Below are positions 23,078-29,509 of a stretch of DNA of 29,509 nucleotides, one piece after another (the first letter of the stretch is position 1; each line of letters begins with the position of its first letter). Under the pieces are notes generated by a model. That model ran no database searches, was not told the DNA's origin, and worked only from the letters and a program-made list of their open reading frames with translations. The DNA comes from JAGLTN01 sp023135255 (GTDB lineage Bacteria > Planctomycetota > Phycisphaerae > Sedimentisphaerales > Anaerobacaceae). The stretch spans positions 1 to 29,509 of the forward strand of contig DAOWCP010000020.1 of the NCBI GenBank assembly GCA_030639495.1. The letters are read 5' to 3'. Position numbers and translations under genes: made by a program.

Positions 23078-24535
23078 TTAACAATTTATCAAGCTGGCGA
23101 CATCCAGATTCTTAGCTGCCGCCACCTCATCTGGTCGGCAAACAAAAGCATTCACCGGCGCAGCTTTCAAAGCCTCAGGATTTTCCTGTGCTTGCTTAGC
23201 AATATCTAACATGGCATTGATGAATTCGTCAATAGTTTCTTTACTTTCTGTTTCTGTTGGTTCGATCATCATCGATTCATGGACGATGGTCGGGAAGTAA
23301 ATCGTAGGCGGATGGAAGCCTCTGTCTATCAGTGCTTTGGCGATATCCAACGCTCTGATGTGCTTCTCTTCCATATCTTTAGTTATCGTAAAGACACATT
23401 CGTGCATACAAATCTGATCGTGAGCGACTTTATAGGCACCTTTGAGTTTTTCTTTTATGTAGTTTGCGTTTAATACCGCATTTTCCGCCACAGCTTTAAG
23501 TCCCTCTTTGCCGAGCATCAGCATATAAACATAGGCTTTTAAAATTACTAAGAAATTGCCGTAGAAAGGAGCAATATATCCTATTGATTTTTCTCTGTCA
23601 TATTCAAGGGAATAAGTGCCGTCGTCTCTTTTTACCACAACGGCGACAGGTAGAAAATCTGTGAGATGTTTTTTTACGCCTACAGGACCAGCCCCGGGTC
23701 CGCCGCCGCCATGAGGGGTTGCAAATGTTTTGTGCAGATTAAGGTGTACGATATCAAAGCCGAAGTCCCCCGGCCTTGCTTTGCCAACGATTGCATTTAG
23801 GTTTGCACCATCGTAATATGCCAGTCCATCAACACTATGAATAAGATTACAAAGTTCTTTGATGTGCGGATTAAAAAGCCCCAAAGTATTAGGGCAAGCC
23901 AGCATAAGCCCAGCAACATCATCATCAAGCACTTCTTTGACGGCATCGATATCCATGAACCCATCTTTATTACTCGGCACAGGCACAACCGTATACCCCG
24001 CGATCGCAGCGCTTGCGGGGTTTGTCCCGTGTCCGCTATCCGGGATTAAAATTTTAGTTTTTTTGTTCCCTTTGTCTTTGTGGTACGCCGCCATTATCAT
24101 AATACCAGTCAACTCGCCATGAGCGCCGGCCATAGGTTGGGTTGTAAAACCATCCATCCCCGTTATCTCTCGAAGCAGCATATCGCTTTCATAGATTACC
24201 TGCAAAGCGCCCTGCGTGAGCATCCCGCCGATCCTTAATTGAGGCAGCAGGGGGTGGATATGTGTAAATCCTGGATACGAAGCAATTCGCTCACATACCT
24301 TCGGGTTATATTTCATCGTACACGAGCCAAGCGGATAAAAGTTGGTATCCACGCCAAAATTTCTGCGAGATAGTTCCGTAAAGTGCCTGACAACATCAAG
24401 CTCACTAAGCTGCGGCATTTCAGCTGATTTTTCTCTCAGAAGTTCAGCTTTGATGTTAATAGATGTAGGCACATCACTGGCTGACGTCCTGACTGCTCTT
24501 CTGTTTTCTATGCTTTTATCAAATATTAAACTCAT
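23078..24535 (-). CDS. gcvPB: Glycine dehydrogenase (decarboxylating) subunit 2, P-protein beta
   Basis: This is the PLP-bearing subunit of the two-subunit P-protein, which decarboxylates glycine and passes aminomethyl to lipoyl-GcvH. The PLP lysine lies in LNLHKTFATPHGGGGPG (about residue 267). Other family stretches are FYPLGSCTMKYNPK, GMDGFTTQPMAGAHGEL, DSGHGTNPASAA and YDGANLNAIVGKARPGD. At 485 aa it has the usual length for GcvPB. Its ATG overlaps the gcvPA stop by 4 bp (ATGA), so the two subunits should be translationally coupled and made in equal amounts. Confidence 0.97.
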   Translation of the reverse strand: MSLIFDKSIENRRAVRTSASDVPTSINIKAELLREKSAEMPQLSELDVVRHFTELSRRNFGVDTNFYPLGSCTMKYNPKVCERIASYPGFTHIHPLLPQLRIGGMLTQGALQVIYESDMLLREITGMDGFTTQPMAGAHGELTGIMIMAAYHKDKGNKKTKILIPDSGHGTNPASAAIAGYTVVPVPSNKDGFMDIDAVKEVLDDDVAGLMLACPNTLGLFNPHIKELCNLIHSVDGLAYYDGANLNAIVGKARPGDFGFDIVHLNLHKTFATPHGGGGPGAGPVGVKKHLTDFLPVAVVVKRDDGTYSLEYDREKSIGYIAPFYGNFLVILKAYVYMLMLGKEGLKAVAENAVLNANYIKEKLKGAYKVAHDQICMHECVFTITKDMEEKHIRALDIAKALIDRGFHPPTIYFPTIVHESMMIEPTETESKETIDEFINAMLDIAKQAQENPEALKAAPVNAFVCRPDEVAAAKNLDVASLINC

Positions 24536-25863
24536 AATACCGCCTCCAGTGCTTCAGCGAGCATGCCTATTTCCTGCTTACTCCTTTTTTCAGTCACACA
24601 GATCAACATCGAATTATCCATGCTCTTGTAATATCTGCTCAAAGGGAACCCCGCAGCCAAGCCTTTTTCGATAAGCTTTGCTATAACGTCAGCGGCTTCG
24701 CAAGGCAGATCAATTACGAATTCATTGAAGAACCACTTCGACTTAAAGTGAGGCTCAACCGAAGGGATCGCAGTTAGTCTTTTGTATGCGTAGCTTGCCT
24801 TGTCGGCGCAGAGCTGGGCGGTTTCTTTTAATCCTTCTTTGCCCATAAGCGACAGATAAACCAAAGCTGTCAAAGCACACAAAGCCTCATTAGAACAGAT
24901 ATTAGATGTCGCTTTGTCTCTCCTTATGTGCTGCTCCCTTGCCTGCAATGTTAATACAAATGCCTCTTTGCCGTTTGCATCGGTAGTTCTGCCGACGATC
25001 CTGCCTGGCATTTTTCGGATAAATTTCTTCCTCGTCGCCATAAAACCGAGGTAAGGCCCGCCAAATGACATCGGCATCCCCAGGCTCTGTCCCTCCCCGA
25101 CAACAATGTCGGCATCCATCTGCCCGGGAGTTTTTAATATTCCAAGAGCAATCGGATAGCATGAAACTATCAGCAAAGCTCTCTTTTCGTGAGCAGCTTT
25201 TGCAATGTCTGTGAAGTCATCGACACAACCGAAAAAATTAGGGTTCTGTAAAATAACAGCCGCTGTGCCGGTATCTATTTTTGCAAGTATCTGCTCACGG
25301 TTGGAAAGGCCGTTGACGTTTTCAGTCTCTTCAAATCCAATACTAAGATTGCTCGAATACGATTTAAGCATTACCCTGTAAATCGGGTTAACGCTGTCAT
25401 CGACAATGACTTTATTCCTGCGTGTCTGCCTGATAGCCATCATCATTGCTTCGTAAATAGCAGTTCCGCCGTCATACAACGAAGCATTAGAAACTTCCAT
25501 ATCGCAGAGCCGGCAAATTGCAGACTGATACTCGTAGACTGCCTGTAATGTTCCTTGCGCGAGTTCAGGTTGATAAGGCGTATAAGCGGTATAAAACTCG
25601 CTGCGTGAAATAAGCGAATAAATAGCAGCAGGAATGAAGTGGTCATAAAACCCGCCGCCGAGAAAGCACGTCAGGTCGGTAGAATTTTTACCCGCCAATT
25701 CAGCGAGATGGTTTCTCACCTGTTGTTCACTCATACCGCTGCCAAGATTAAAATCCTTACACATCATATCTGCCGGAATATCCGAAAACAGATCATCCAT
25801 TGTCAGCCCTATTTCAGTCAGCATTTGCTGCTGCTGCTGGGCGGTATTAGCTATGAATGGCAT
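24532..25863 (-). CDS. gcvPA: Glycine dehydrogenase (decarboxylating) subunit 1, P-protein alpha
   Basis: This partner subunit of the split P-protein is homologous to the N-terminal half of the single-chain GcvP. Diagnostic stretches are MPFIANTAQQQQQML at the start, FLGGGFYDHFIPAAI, FYTAYTPYQPELAQGTLQAVYEYQ, ASLYDGGTAIYEA and REQHIRRDKATSNICSNEAL. Length 443 aa is typical. It starts 2 bp after the gcvH stop, with AAGGA lying within the end of gcvH, and overlaps gcvPB by 4 bp. The pair replaces the roughly 950-residue single P-protein of E. coli, as is common in Firmicutes, Thermotoga and planctomycetes. Confidence 0.97.
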   Translation of the reverse strand: MPFIANTAQQQQQMLTEIGLTMDDLFSDIPADMMCKDFNLGSGMSEQQVRNHLAELAGKNSTDLTCFLGGGFYDHFIPAAIYSLISRSEFYTAYTPYQPELAQGTLQAVYEYQSAICRLCDMEVSNASLYDGGTAIYEAMMMAIRQTRRNKVIVDDSVNPIYRVMLKSYSSNLSIGFEETENVNGLSNREQILAKIDTGTAAVILQNPNFFGCVDDFTDIAKAAHEKRALLIVSCYPIALGILKTPGQMDADIVVGEGQSLGMPMSFGGPYLGFMATRKKFIRKMPGRIVGRTTDANGKEAFVLTLQAREQHIRRDKATSNICSNEALCALTALVYLSLMGKEGLKETAQLCADKASYAYKRLTAIPSVEPHFKSKWFFNEFVIDLPCEAADVIAKLIEKGLAAGFPLSRYYKSMDNSMLICVTEKRSKQEIGMLAEALEAVL

Positions 25864-25865
25864 TT

Positions 25866-26246
25866 TTATAATCCTTTAAGATATTCGTCGTATTCTTTTG
25901 AATCCATCAGGCTTTCTGTCTCTTTGCTGTCGGTAATGCTCATTTTGCACATCCAGCCATTACCGTAGCAGTCCTGGTTGATTAATTCCGGTGTTGTTTC
26001 CAGCTCGTCATTTACCTCAGTAACTTTGCCTGCAACCGGGCTGTAAATGTCACTTGCTGCTTTTGTGCTTTCAGCTGTCGCCAGTTCGCTATGCTGGGGA
26101 TATTTCGCGTCAATAGCGGGCAATTCGACAAAAATAATTTCACCAAGCATCTGCTGAGCATAATCTGTAATTCCGATTGTAGCCTGATCGCCTTCGATCT
26201 TTAGCCATTCGTGATCTTTCGTGTAAAGCAACCCTTCGATAATCAT
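25866..26246 (-). CDS. gcvH: Glycine cleavage system H protein
   Basis: This 126-residue lipoyl carrier shuttles the aminomethyl and electrons between the P, T and L proteins. The start LLYTKDHEWLKIEGDQATIG and LGEIIFVELP are standard. The lipoylated lysine is Lys62 in ESTKAASDIYSP; most H proteins have ESVKAASD, so Thr replaces Val next to the modified lysine. GGAG lies about 11 nt before the ATG. It is 17 bp after gcvT. Neither a lipoate-attachment enzyme nor the L protein (lpd) is encoded within the window. Confidence 0.97.
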   Translation of the reverse strand: MIIEGLLYTKDHEWLKIEGDQATIGITDYAQQMLGEIIFVELPAIDAKYPQHSELATAESTKAASDIYSPVAGKVTEVNDELETTPELINQDCYGNGWMCKMSITDSKETESLMDSKEYDEYLKGL

Positions 26247-26263
26247 CTTATGTCTTTCTCCGA

Positions 26264-27535
26264 TTAAAACTTTTGAAACCTGCTTATTATTTTGCCTGTA
26301 ATATCACCATCGCATTTTTCTCCGATGTTGATAGATTCTTTTCTGCCCTGCTGAACTTGTCTTTCATTTCGGGCAAGATAGTATATCTCGATCTTGTCAG
26401 GTTCATTTGCATTTTTGTTCACATACGCTAATGCGATTTGTTTGCCTCCGATTTTCGCACAACTTAATATCTCTCCAATGCACTTGCCGTTATCATCTAA
26501 TACAATGTCATGGCCTCGTACAGGTCTGACGCCTTTTTGCCCATCCAGCTCAAGGCGCAGGACTTTCATACTATGGTTTTTAGAAACATCCAGCATCGCA
26601 GCTTTTCCGATAAAGAAATCCTTATCAAGTTTTACCGCCCAGCCGTAACCTGCTTCAAAGGGTGAAATATTAAATTTACCCGCAAGCTCATGGCCATACA
26701 AAGGCAATCCCGCTTCGATCCGCAAGCTGTCTCTCGAACCAAGTCCGCATGGTAATCCTCCAGCCTCTATCAAAATATCCCAAAGATGCTCCGCATTTTC
26801 AGGGCTGACAAAAAGCTCAAAACATATCTTCGCCCCCGTGTATCCTGTCCTGGCAATAATACAATTTACCCCTGAAAGCTCTGCTTCTATGAAATGGAAA
26901 GGTCTCAAACCCGTTATACTATCCTGACCAACCCCTGTTTGAAGGAGCTTTAAAACAATATCCAGCGAAGCCGGCCCCTGAACTGCAATATCAACTCTGC
27001 GATCAGCACAGCAAGCATAGTCTTTCATATCTCTGATGATTGGCGTAAAGCCGATTTTTTTATCAGGTTGTTCAACATCTATGACAATCTCATTATCCAA
27101 AAGAGCTTTGAGATATGCTCTGATTTTCTTTTCGTTGCCTGCATTTACTACAACCATGAAGTTATCTTCTTTCCTGCGATATATGATTATATCGTCAAGG
27201 ATATTGCCTGCCGCATCTAAAATATAACTGTATTTGGCCTGACCGACTTGCATACTGCTTATTTTATTGGTTGTGATAATATCAAGGAACCCAGCTGAAT
27301 TGTCGCCGGCAACTTCAATGGTTGACATATGAGTACAGTCAAAAATACCAGCTTTTTGGCGTACTGCATCGTGTTCAGCCTTAATCGAGCTATACCACAA
27401 AGGCATAATATAGCCGGCAAAGTCAGCCATCTGACTTTTTTGCGTCAATTCGAGGTGTTTTTCATAAAGTACGCTTTTAGTAGGGGCATCCTGAGCATCT
27501 TCAAAAATAAATTCACCAGTTATTTTACTTTTCAA
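26264..27535 (-). CDS. gcvT: Glycine cleavage system aminomethyltransferase (T protein), TTG start
   Basis: GcvT moves the methylene carbon from aminomethyl-GcvH to tetrahydrofolate and releases ammonia. Family stretches are SVLYEKHLELTQKSQMADFA, SIKAEHDAVRQKAGIFDCTHM, YTGAKICFELFV and GSRDSLRIEAGLPLYGHEL. The start is TTG at 27535: AAGGAG lies 8 nt upstream and no ATG occurs in frame before about codon 36, which is already inside the conserved domain. At 423 aa it is about 50-60 residues longer than E. coli GcvT (364). The excess is an N-terminal extension of about 20 residues, an insertion near IDVEQPDKKIGF, and a longer C-terminus. It is the first gene of the operon gcvT-gcvH-gcvPA-gcvPB. 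Confidence 0.95.
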   Translation of the reverse strand: MKSKITGEFIFEDAQDAPTKSVLYEKHLELTQKSQMADFAGYIMPLWYSSIKAEHDAVRQKAGIFDCTHMSTIEVAGDNSAGFLDIITTNKISSMQVGQAKYSYILDAAGNILDDIIIYRRKEDNFMVVVNAGNEKKIRAYLKALLDNEIVIDVEQPDKKIGFTPIIRDMKDYACCADRRVDIAVQGPASLDIVLKLLQTGVGQDSITGLRPFHFIEAELSGVNCIIARTGYTGAKICFELFVSPENAEHLWDILIEAGGLPCGLGSRDSLRIEAGLPLYGHELAGKFNISPFEAGYGWAVKLDKDFFIGKAAMLDVSKNHSMKVLRLELDGQKGVRPVRGHDIVLDDNGKCIGEILSCAKIGGKQIALAYVNKNANEPDKIEIYYLARNERQVQQGRKESINIGEKCDGDITGKIISRFQKF

Positions 27536-27571
27536 ATACTATTCTCCTTGATAGATGATAAGAAAGCGTTA

Positions 27572-27599
27572 ATAATAAGCAACATTGTGTCAAAGTCAA
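27572..27599 (-). promoter_or_regulatory. Predicted promoter of the glycine cleavage operon
   Basis: On the minus strand TTGACT (27594-27599), 16 bp and TATTAT (27572-27577) form a sigma-70-like promoter. The leader would be only about 30 nt before the TTG start at 27535, too short for a riboswitch. The whole 27536-27861 gap contains this promoter, repeat copy C and AT-rich sequence. Confidence 0.55.
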
Positions 27600-27696
27600 T
27601 GTGTAAAAGGAAGAAAAAGTTAAAAATAAGAACTTAATTATTAATTTTTTGTTAACATACCAATAATAGTAGTAGTCAGTAGCATTTGGCCGATAG

Positions 27697-27799
27697 TATA
27701 CTGATCCCAATTGAATTTTTCCGTTTATCCGCGGGTAAATAACTCAAAGATAAGAAGTTATGGATTTATTCGCGGAAATTTCTTACCCTGAAGGGTATA
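27697..27799 (+). repeat. Palindromic intergenic repeat, copy C (full form)
   Basis: This 103-bp element starts TATACTGATCCCAATTGAA, contains CCGTTTATCCGCGGGTA, has a variable centre, and ends TTCGCGG, AATTTCTTACCCTGAAG and GGGTATA. CCGCG(GG)TAAAT on the left can pair with ATTTATTCGCGG on the right, an imperfect long hairpin; a small TACCCT-GA-AGGGTA hairpin closes the right end. It lies between the divergent gcvT and permease genes. Confidence 0.8.
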
Positions 27800-27861
27800 G
27801 TTTTAGCTTAATTGTAGTAACTTTATTGGCAATTATTTAGCAGATTTTGTGGGAGTTTTTT

Positions 27862-29415
27862 TTGGTTAAGCTCAAACGACAACTTGGATTAATGGATGTT
27901 TTTGCAGTCGCAGCCGGTGCTATGATAAGTTCCGGACTTTTTGTACTTCCCGGGCTTGCTTATGCCAAAGCCGGCCCTGCGATGATATTTTCATATCTGA
28001 TAGCTTCTATACTCGTTCTGCCCAGCGTATTCAGTAAAGCCGAGCTTGCTACCGCAATGCCCAAGGCCGGGGGGACATATTTTTATGTCGAGAGAAGTTT
28101 AGGTTCGGTCTGGGGCCTGTTTAGCGGATTTGCAAACTGGTTCTCCCTGGCGTTGAAAAGTGCTTTCGCTGTTGTTGGTATGGCGGTCTTTGTGAAGCTG
28201 TTTGGAGAGATGATGCTTAATTTACAGTTGGGCGCCGAAGCTCTCAAACTTATATCTATTCTCTGCTGTCTCATTTTTATGGTTATTAACATTGTCAGTG
28301 TTAAAAGCGCAACAAATTTTCAGATTATTCTGGTCATCTTATTGATTTCAATATTGACGATATTTGTCGGAGCCGGCATTGGGCATGTTAACATAAAATA
28401 TTATACGGGCTTTTTTGATAAGGGTTTTGGAGCTGTTATTTCTACTGCGGGATTGGTTTTTATCAGTTTTGGAGGTCTTACAAAGATAGCAAGTATTGCT
28501 GAGGAAGTTCATCATCCAGGTAAAAATCTGCCGCTTGGAATGTTCCTCGCATGGTTTGTTGTAACGCTGTTTTATTTAGGTGTTATTTTTGTTACTGTGG
28601 GAGTTTTCGAAGGGGAAAAACTTGCAGCCAGTTATGCACCGATATCGCAGGCAGCGCAGTCTTTTATGGGTATGACTGGTTTTGCGATATTAAGTGTTGC
28701 CGCGATGGCGGCTTTTGTTACCACTGCCAATGGCGGCATACTTGCAGCTTCGAGGTCGCCTCTTGCGATGAGCAGAGACAGCCTGCTTCCTTCGCTTCTG
28801 GCTAAAGTTTCAGCCAAATCGAGGACGCCTTATATCAGCATTCTGATAACAGGTCTTTTTATGATAACAGCACTTTTGTTCCTCAAGATCGAAGACCTGG
28901 TAAAAACGGCATCTACACTAATGATAATTCTTTTTGTTTTAGACAATGCCAGTGTGATAATAATGCGTGAAAGCAAAATACAGAGCTATCGCCCCAGGTT
29001 CAAATCACCGCTTTATCCATATATGCACATTATTGTTATAATTCTTTATACTGTATTGATCATTGATATGGGTGCTGTCCCGTTGCTGATATCCCTGGGT
29101 TTTGTGGCAATGAGTGTTTTCTGGTATTTTATTTATGCCCGTAAGAAAGCTACCAGGGCCTCGGCTGTTATGCACGTTGTGGAAAGAGTGACGGACAAAT
29201 CATTAAAAAGCGTAACTTTAGAGAACGAATTGCGTGACATTCTTTTAGAACGTGACAATATTATTGGAGATCGATTTGATGAGCTTATCCGAAACTGTGA
29301 AATCATAGATGTTAAAGGGCAGGCCTCGGCTGAAGATATATTAAAGAAGATGTCCGCTGCCTTGTCTTTAAAGCTTGATGTCAGTGAGTATGTTCTGTTT
29401 AAAAAATTCCTCTAG
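27862..29415 (+). CDS. APC-family amino-acid permease with C-terminal EIIA-like region, ending at an in-frame TAG
   Basis: This inner-membrane transporter has about 12 hydrophobic segments. The APC core is clear: FAVAAGAMISSGLFVLPGLA (first segment, unwound GAMISSG) and SKAELATAMPKAGGTYFYVERSLG. TTG at 27862 is taken as the start because GGGAG lies 6 nt upstream; another TTG at 27847 is in frame but has no such site. After the last segment (about residue 430) comes a cytoplasmic stretch, CEIIDVKGQASAEDILKKMS then SEYVLFKKFL, which reads as the first half of a PTS EIIA type-2 domain. TAG at 29413-29415 then ends the frame, yet the domain continues in frame beyond it. Substrate unknown; divergent orientation from gcvT suggests an amino acid. 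Confidence 0.85.
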   Translation: MVKLKRQLGLMDVFAVAAGAMISSGLFVLPGLAYAKAGPAMIFSYLIASILVLPSVFSKAELATAMPKAGGTYFYVERSLGSVWGLFSGFANWFSLALKSAFAVVGMAVFVKLFGEMMLNLQLGAEALKLISILCCLIFMVINIVSVKSATNFQIILVILLISILTIFVGAGIGHVNIKYYTGFFDKGFGAVISTAGLVFISFGGLTKIASIAEEVHHPGKNLPLGMFLAWFVVTLFYLGVIFVTVGVFEGEKLAASYAPISQAAQSFMGMTGFAILSVAAMAAFVTTANGGILAASRSPLAMSRDSLLPSLLAKVSAKSRTPYISILITGLFMITALLFLKIEDLVKTASTLMIILFVLDNASVIIMRESKIQSYRPRFKSPLYPYMHIIVIILYTVLIIDMGAVPLLISLGFVAMSVFWYFIYARKKATRASAVMHVVERVTDKSLKSVTLENELRDILLERDNIIGDRFDELIRNCEIIDVKGQASAEDILKKMSAALSLKLDVSEYVLFKKFL

Positions 29416-29509
29416 AGGGAACAGCAGGGTAGTACCGTTGTTCAGCCGGGCTTTGCGATTCCGCATGTTATTATTTATGGTCAGCACAAATTCGACAGTC
29501 TGCTTGTTC
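29416..29509 (+). pseudogene. In-frame continuation of the permease EIIA-like domain after the amber codon (3' partial)
   Basis: Directly after TAG the same frame reads REQQGSTVVQPGFAIPH, then VIIYGQHKFDSLLV up to the window end. EIIA type-2 domains have LLEREKLGST...GxAIPH at this point, with the phosphorylated histidine in IPH (codon 29464-29466 here). No ATG, GTG or TTG occurs in this frame before the histidine, so a separate gene cannot start here and still contain the active site. The TAG stands where Glu (GAG) is expected, one base away. The reason could be a nonsense mutation, readthrough or a sequencing error. Confidence 0.7.

Overview
The window looks like chromosomal DNA of a heterotrophic planctomycete, most likely a low-GC Phycisphaerae/Sedimentisphaerales-type lineage. 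This is inferred from gene content, not from a marker gene: Tat-exported Gfo/Idh/MocA oxidoreductases, DUF1080 and DUF2961 proteins, a DUF3604 fusion, HEAT-repeat fusions and a GH28-like beta-helix protein are typical of sugar-degrading members of that phylum. No rRNA, tRNA, CRISPR array, integrase or transposase is visible.

Layout. (1) 1-2544, plus strand: the end of one oligopeptide ABC-transporter ATPase, its partner ATPase, a STAS-domain protein and a double ACT-domain protein. (2) 2732-6959, plus strand: a Tat-exported oxidoreductase and a 940-residue Tat-exported protein ending in a DUF3604 metal-binding domain. (3) 7047-16882, all minus strand and convergent with block 2: DUF2961/GH172-like protein, a 37-codon secreted mini-ORF or gene remnant, GH28-like beta-helix protein, a second Tat oxidoreductase, a HEAT plus tandem DUF1080 protein, and a Tat metallophosphoesterase. 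Blocks 2 and 3 look like one exported glycan-processing locus. The pairing of Gfo/Idh dehydrogenases with DUF1080 (3-keto-disaccharide hydrolase family) suggests oxidation-dependent glycoside cleavage outside the cytoplasm. (4) 17114-19009: two tRNA modification genes, trmO (plus) and miaB (minus). (5) 19247-21750, plus strand: an AGCS alanine/glycine symporter overlapping an orphan DNA methyltransferase. (6) 21766-27535, minus strand: a glycine cleavage operon gcvT-gcvH-gcvPA-gcvPB followed by a radical SAM gene. (7) 27862 to the end, plus strand: an APC amino-acid permease whose C-terminal PTS EIIA-like domain is cut by an in-frame TAG.

The signals least explained by ordinary annotation are two. 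First, a family of about 100-bp palindromic intergenic repeats occurs three times (2632-2706, 19049-19149 in reverse, 27697-27799), two of them inside divergent promoter regions. Second, the amber codon at 29413-29415 lies in the middle of a recognisable EIIA domain whose conserved histidine region continues in frame beyond it. Start codons at 12591, 27535 and 27862 were chosen from Shine-Dalgarno placement. I could run no searches, so family names rest on motifs read by eye.
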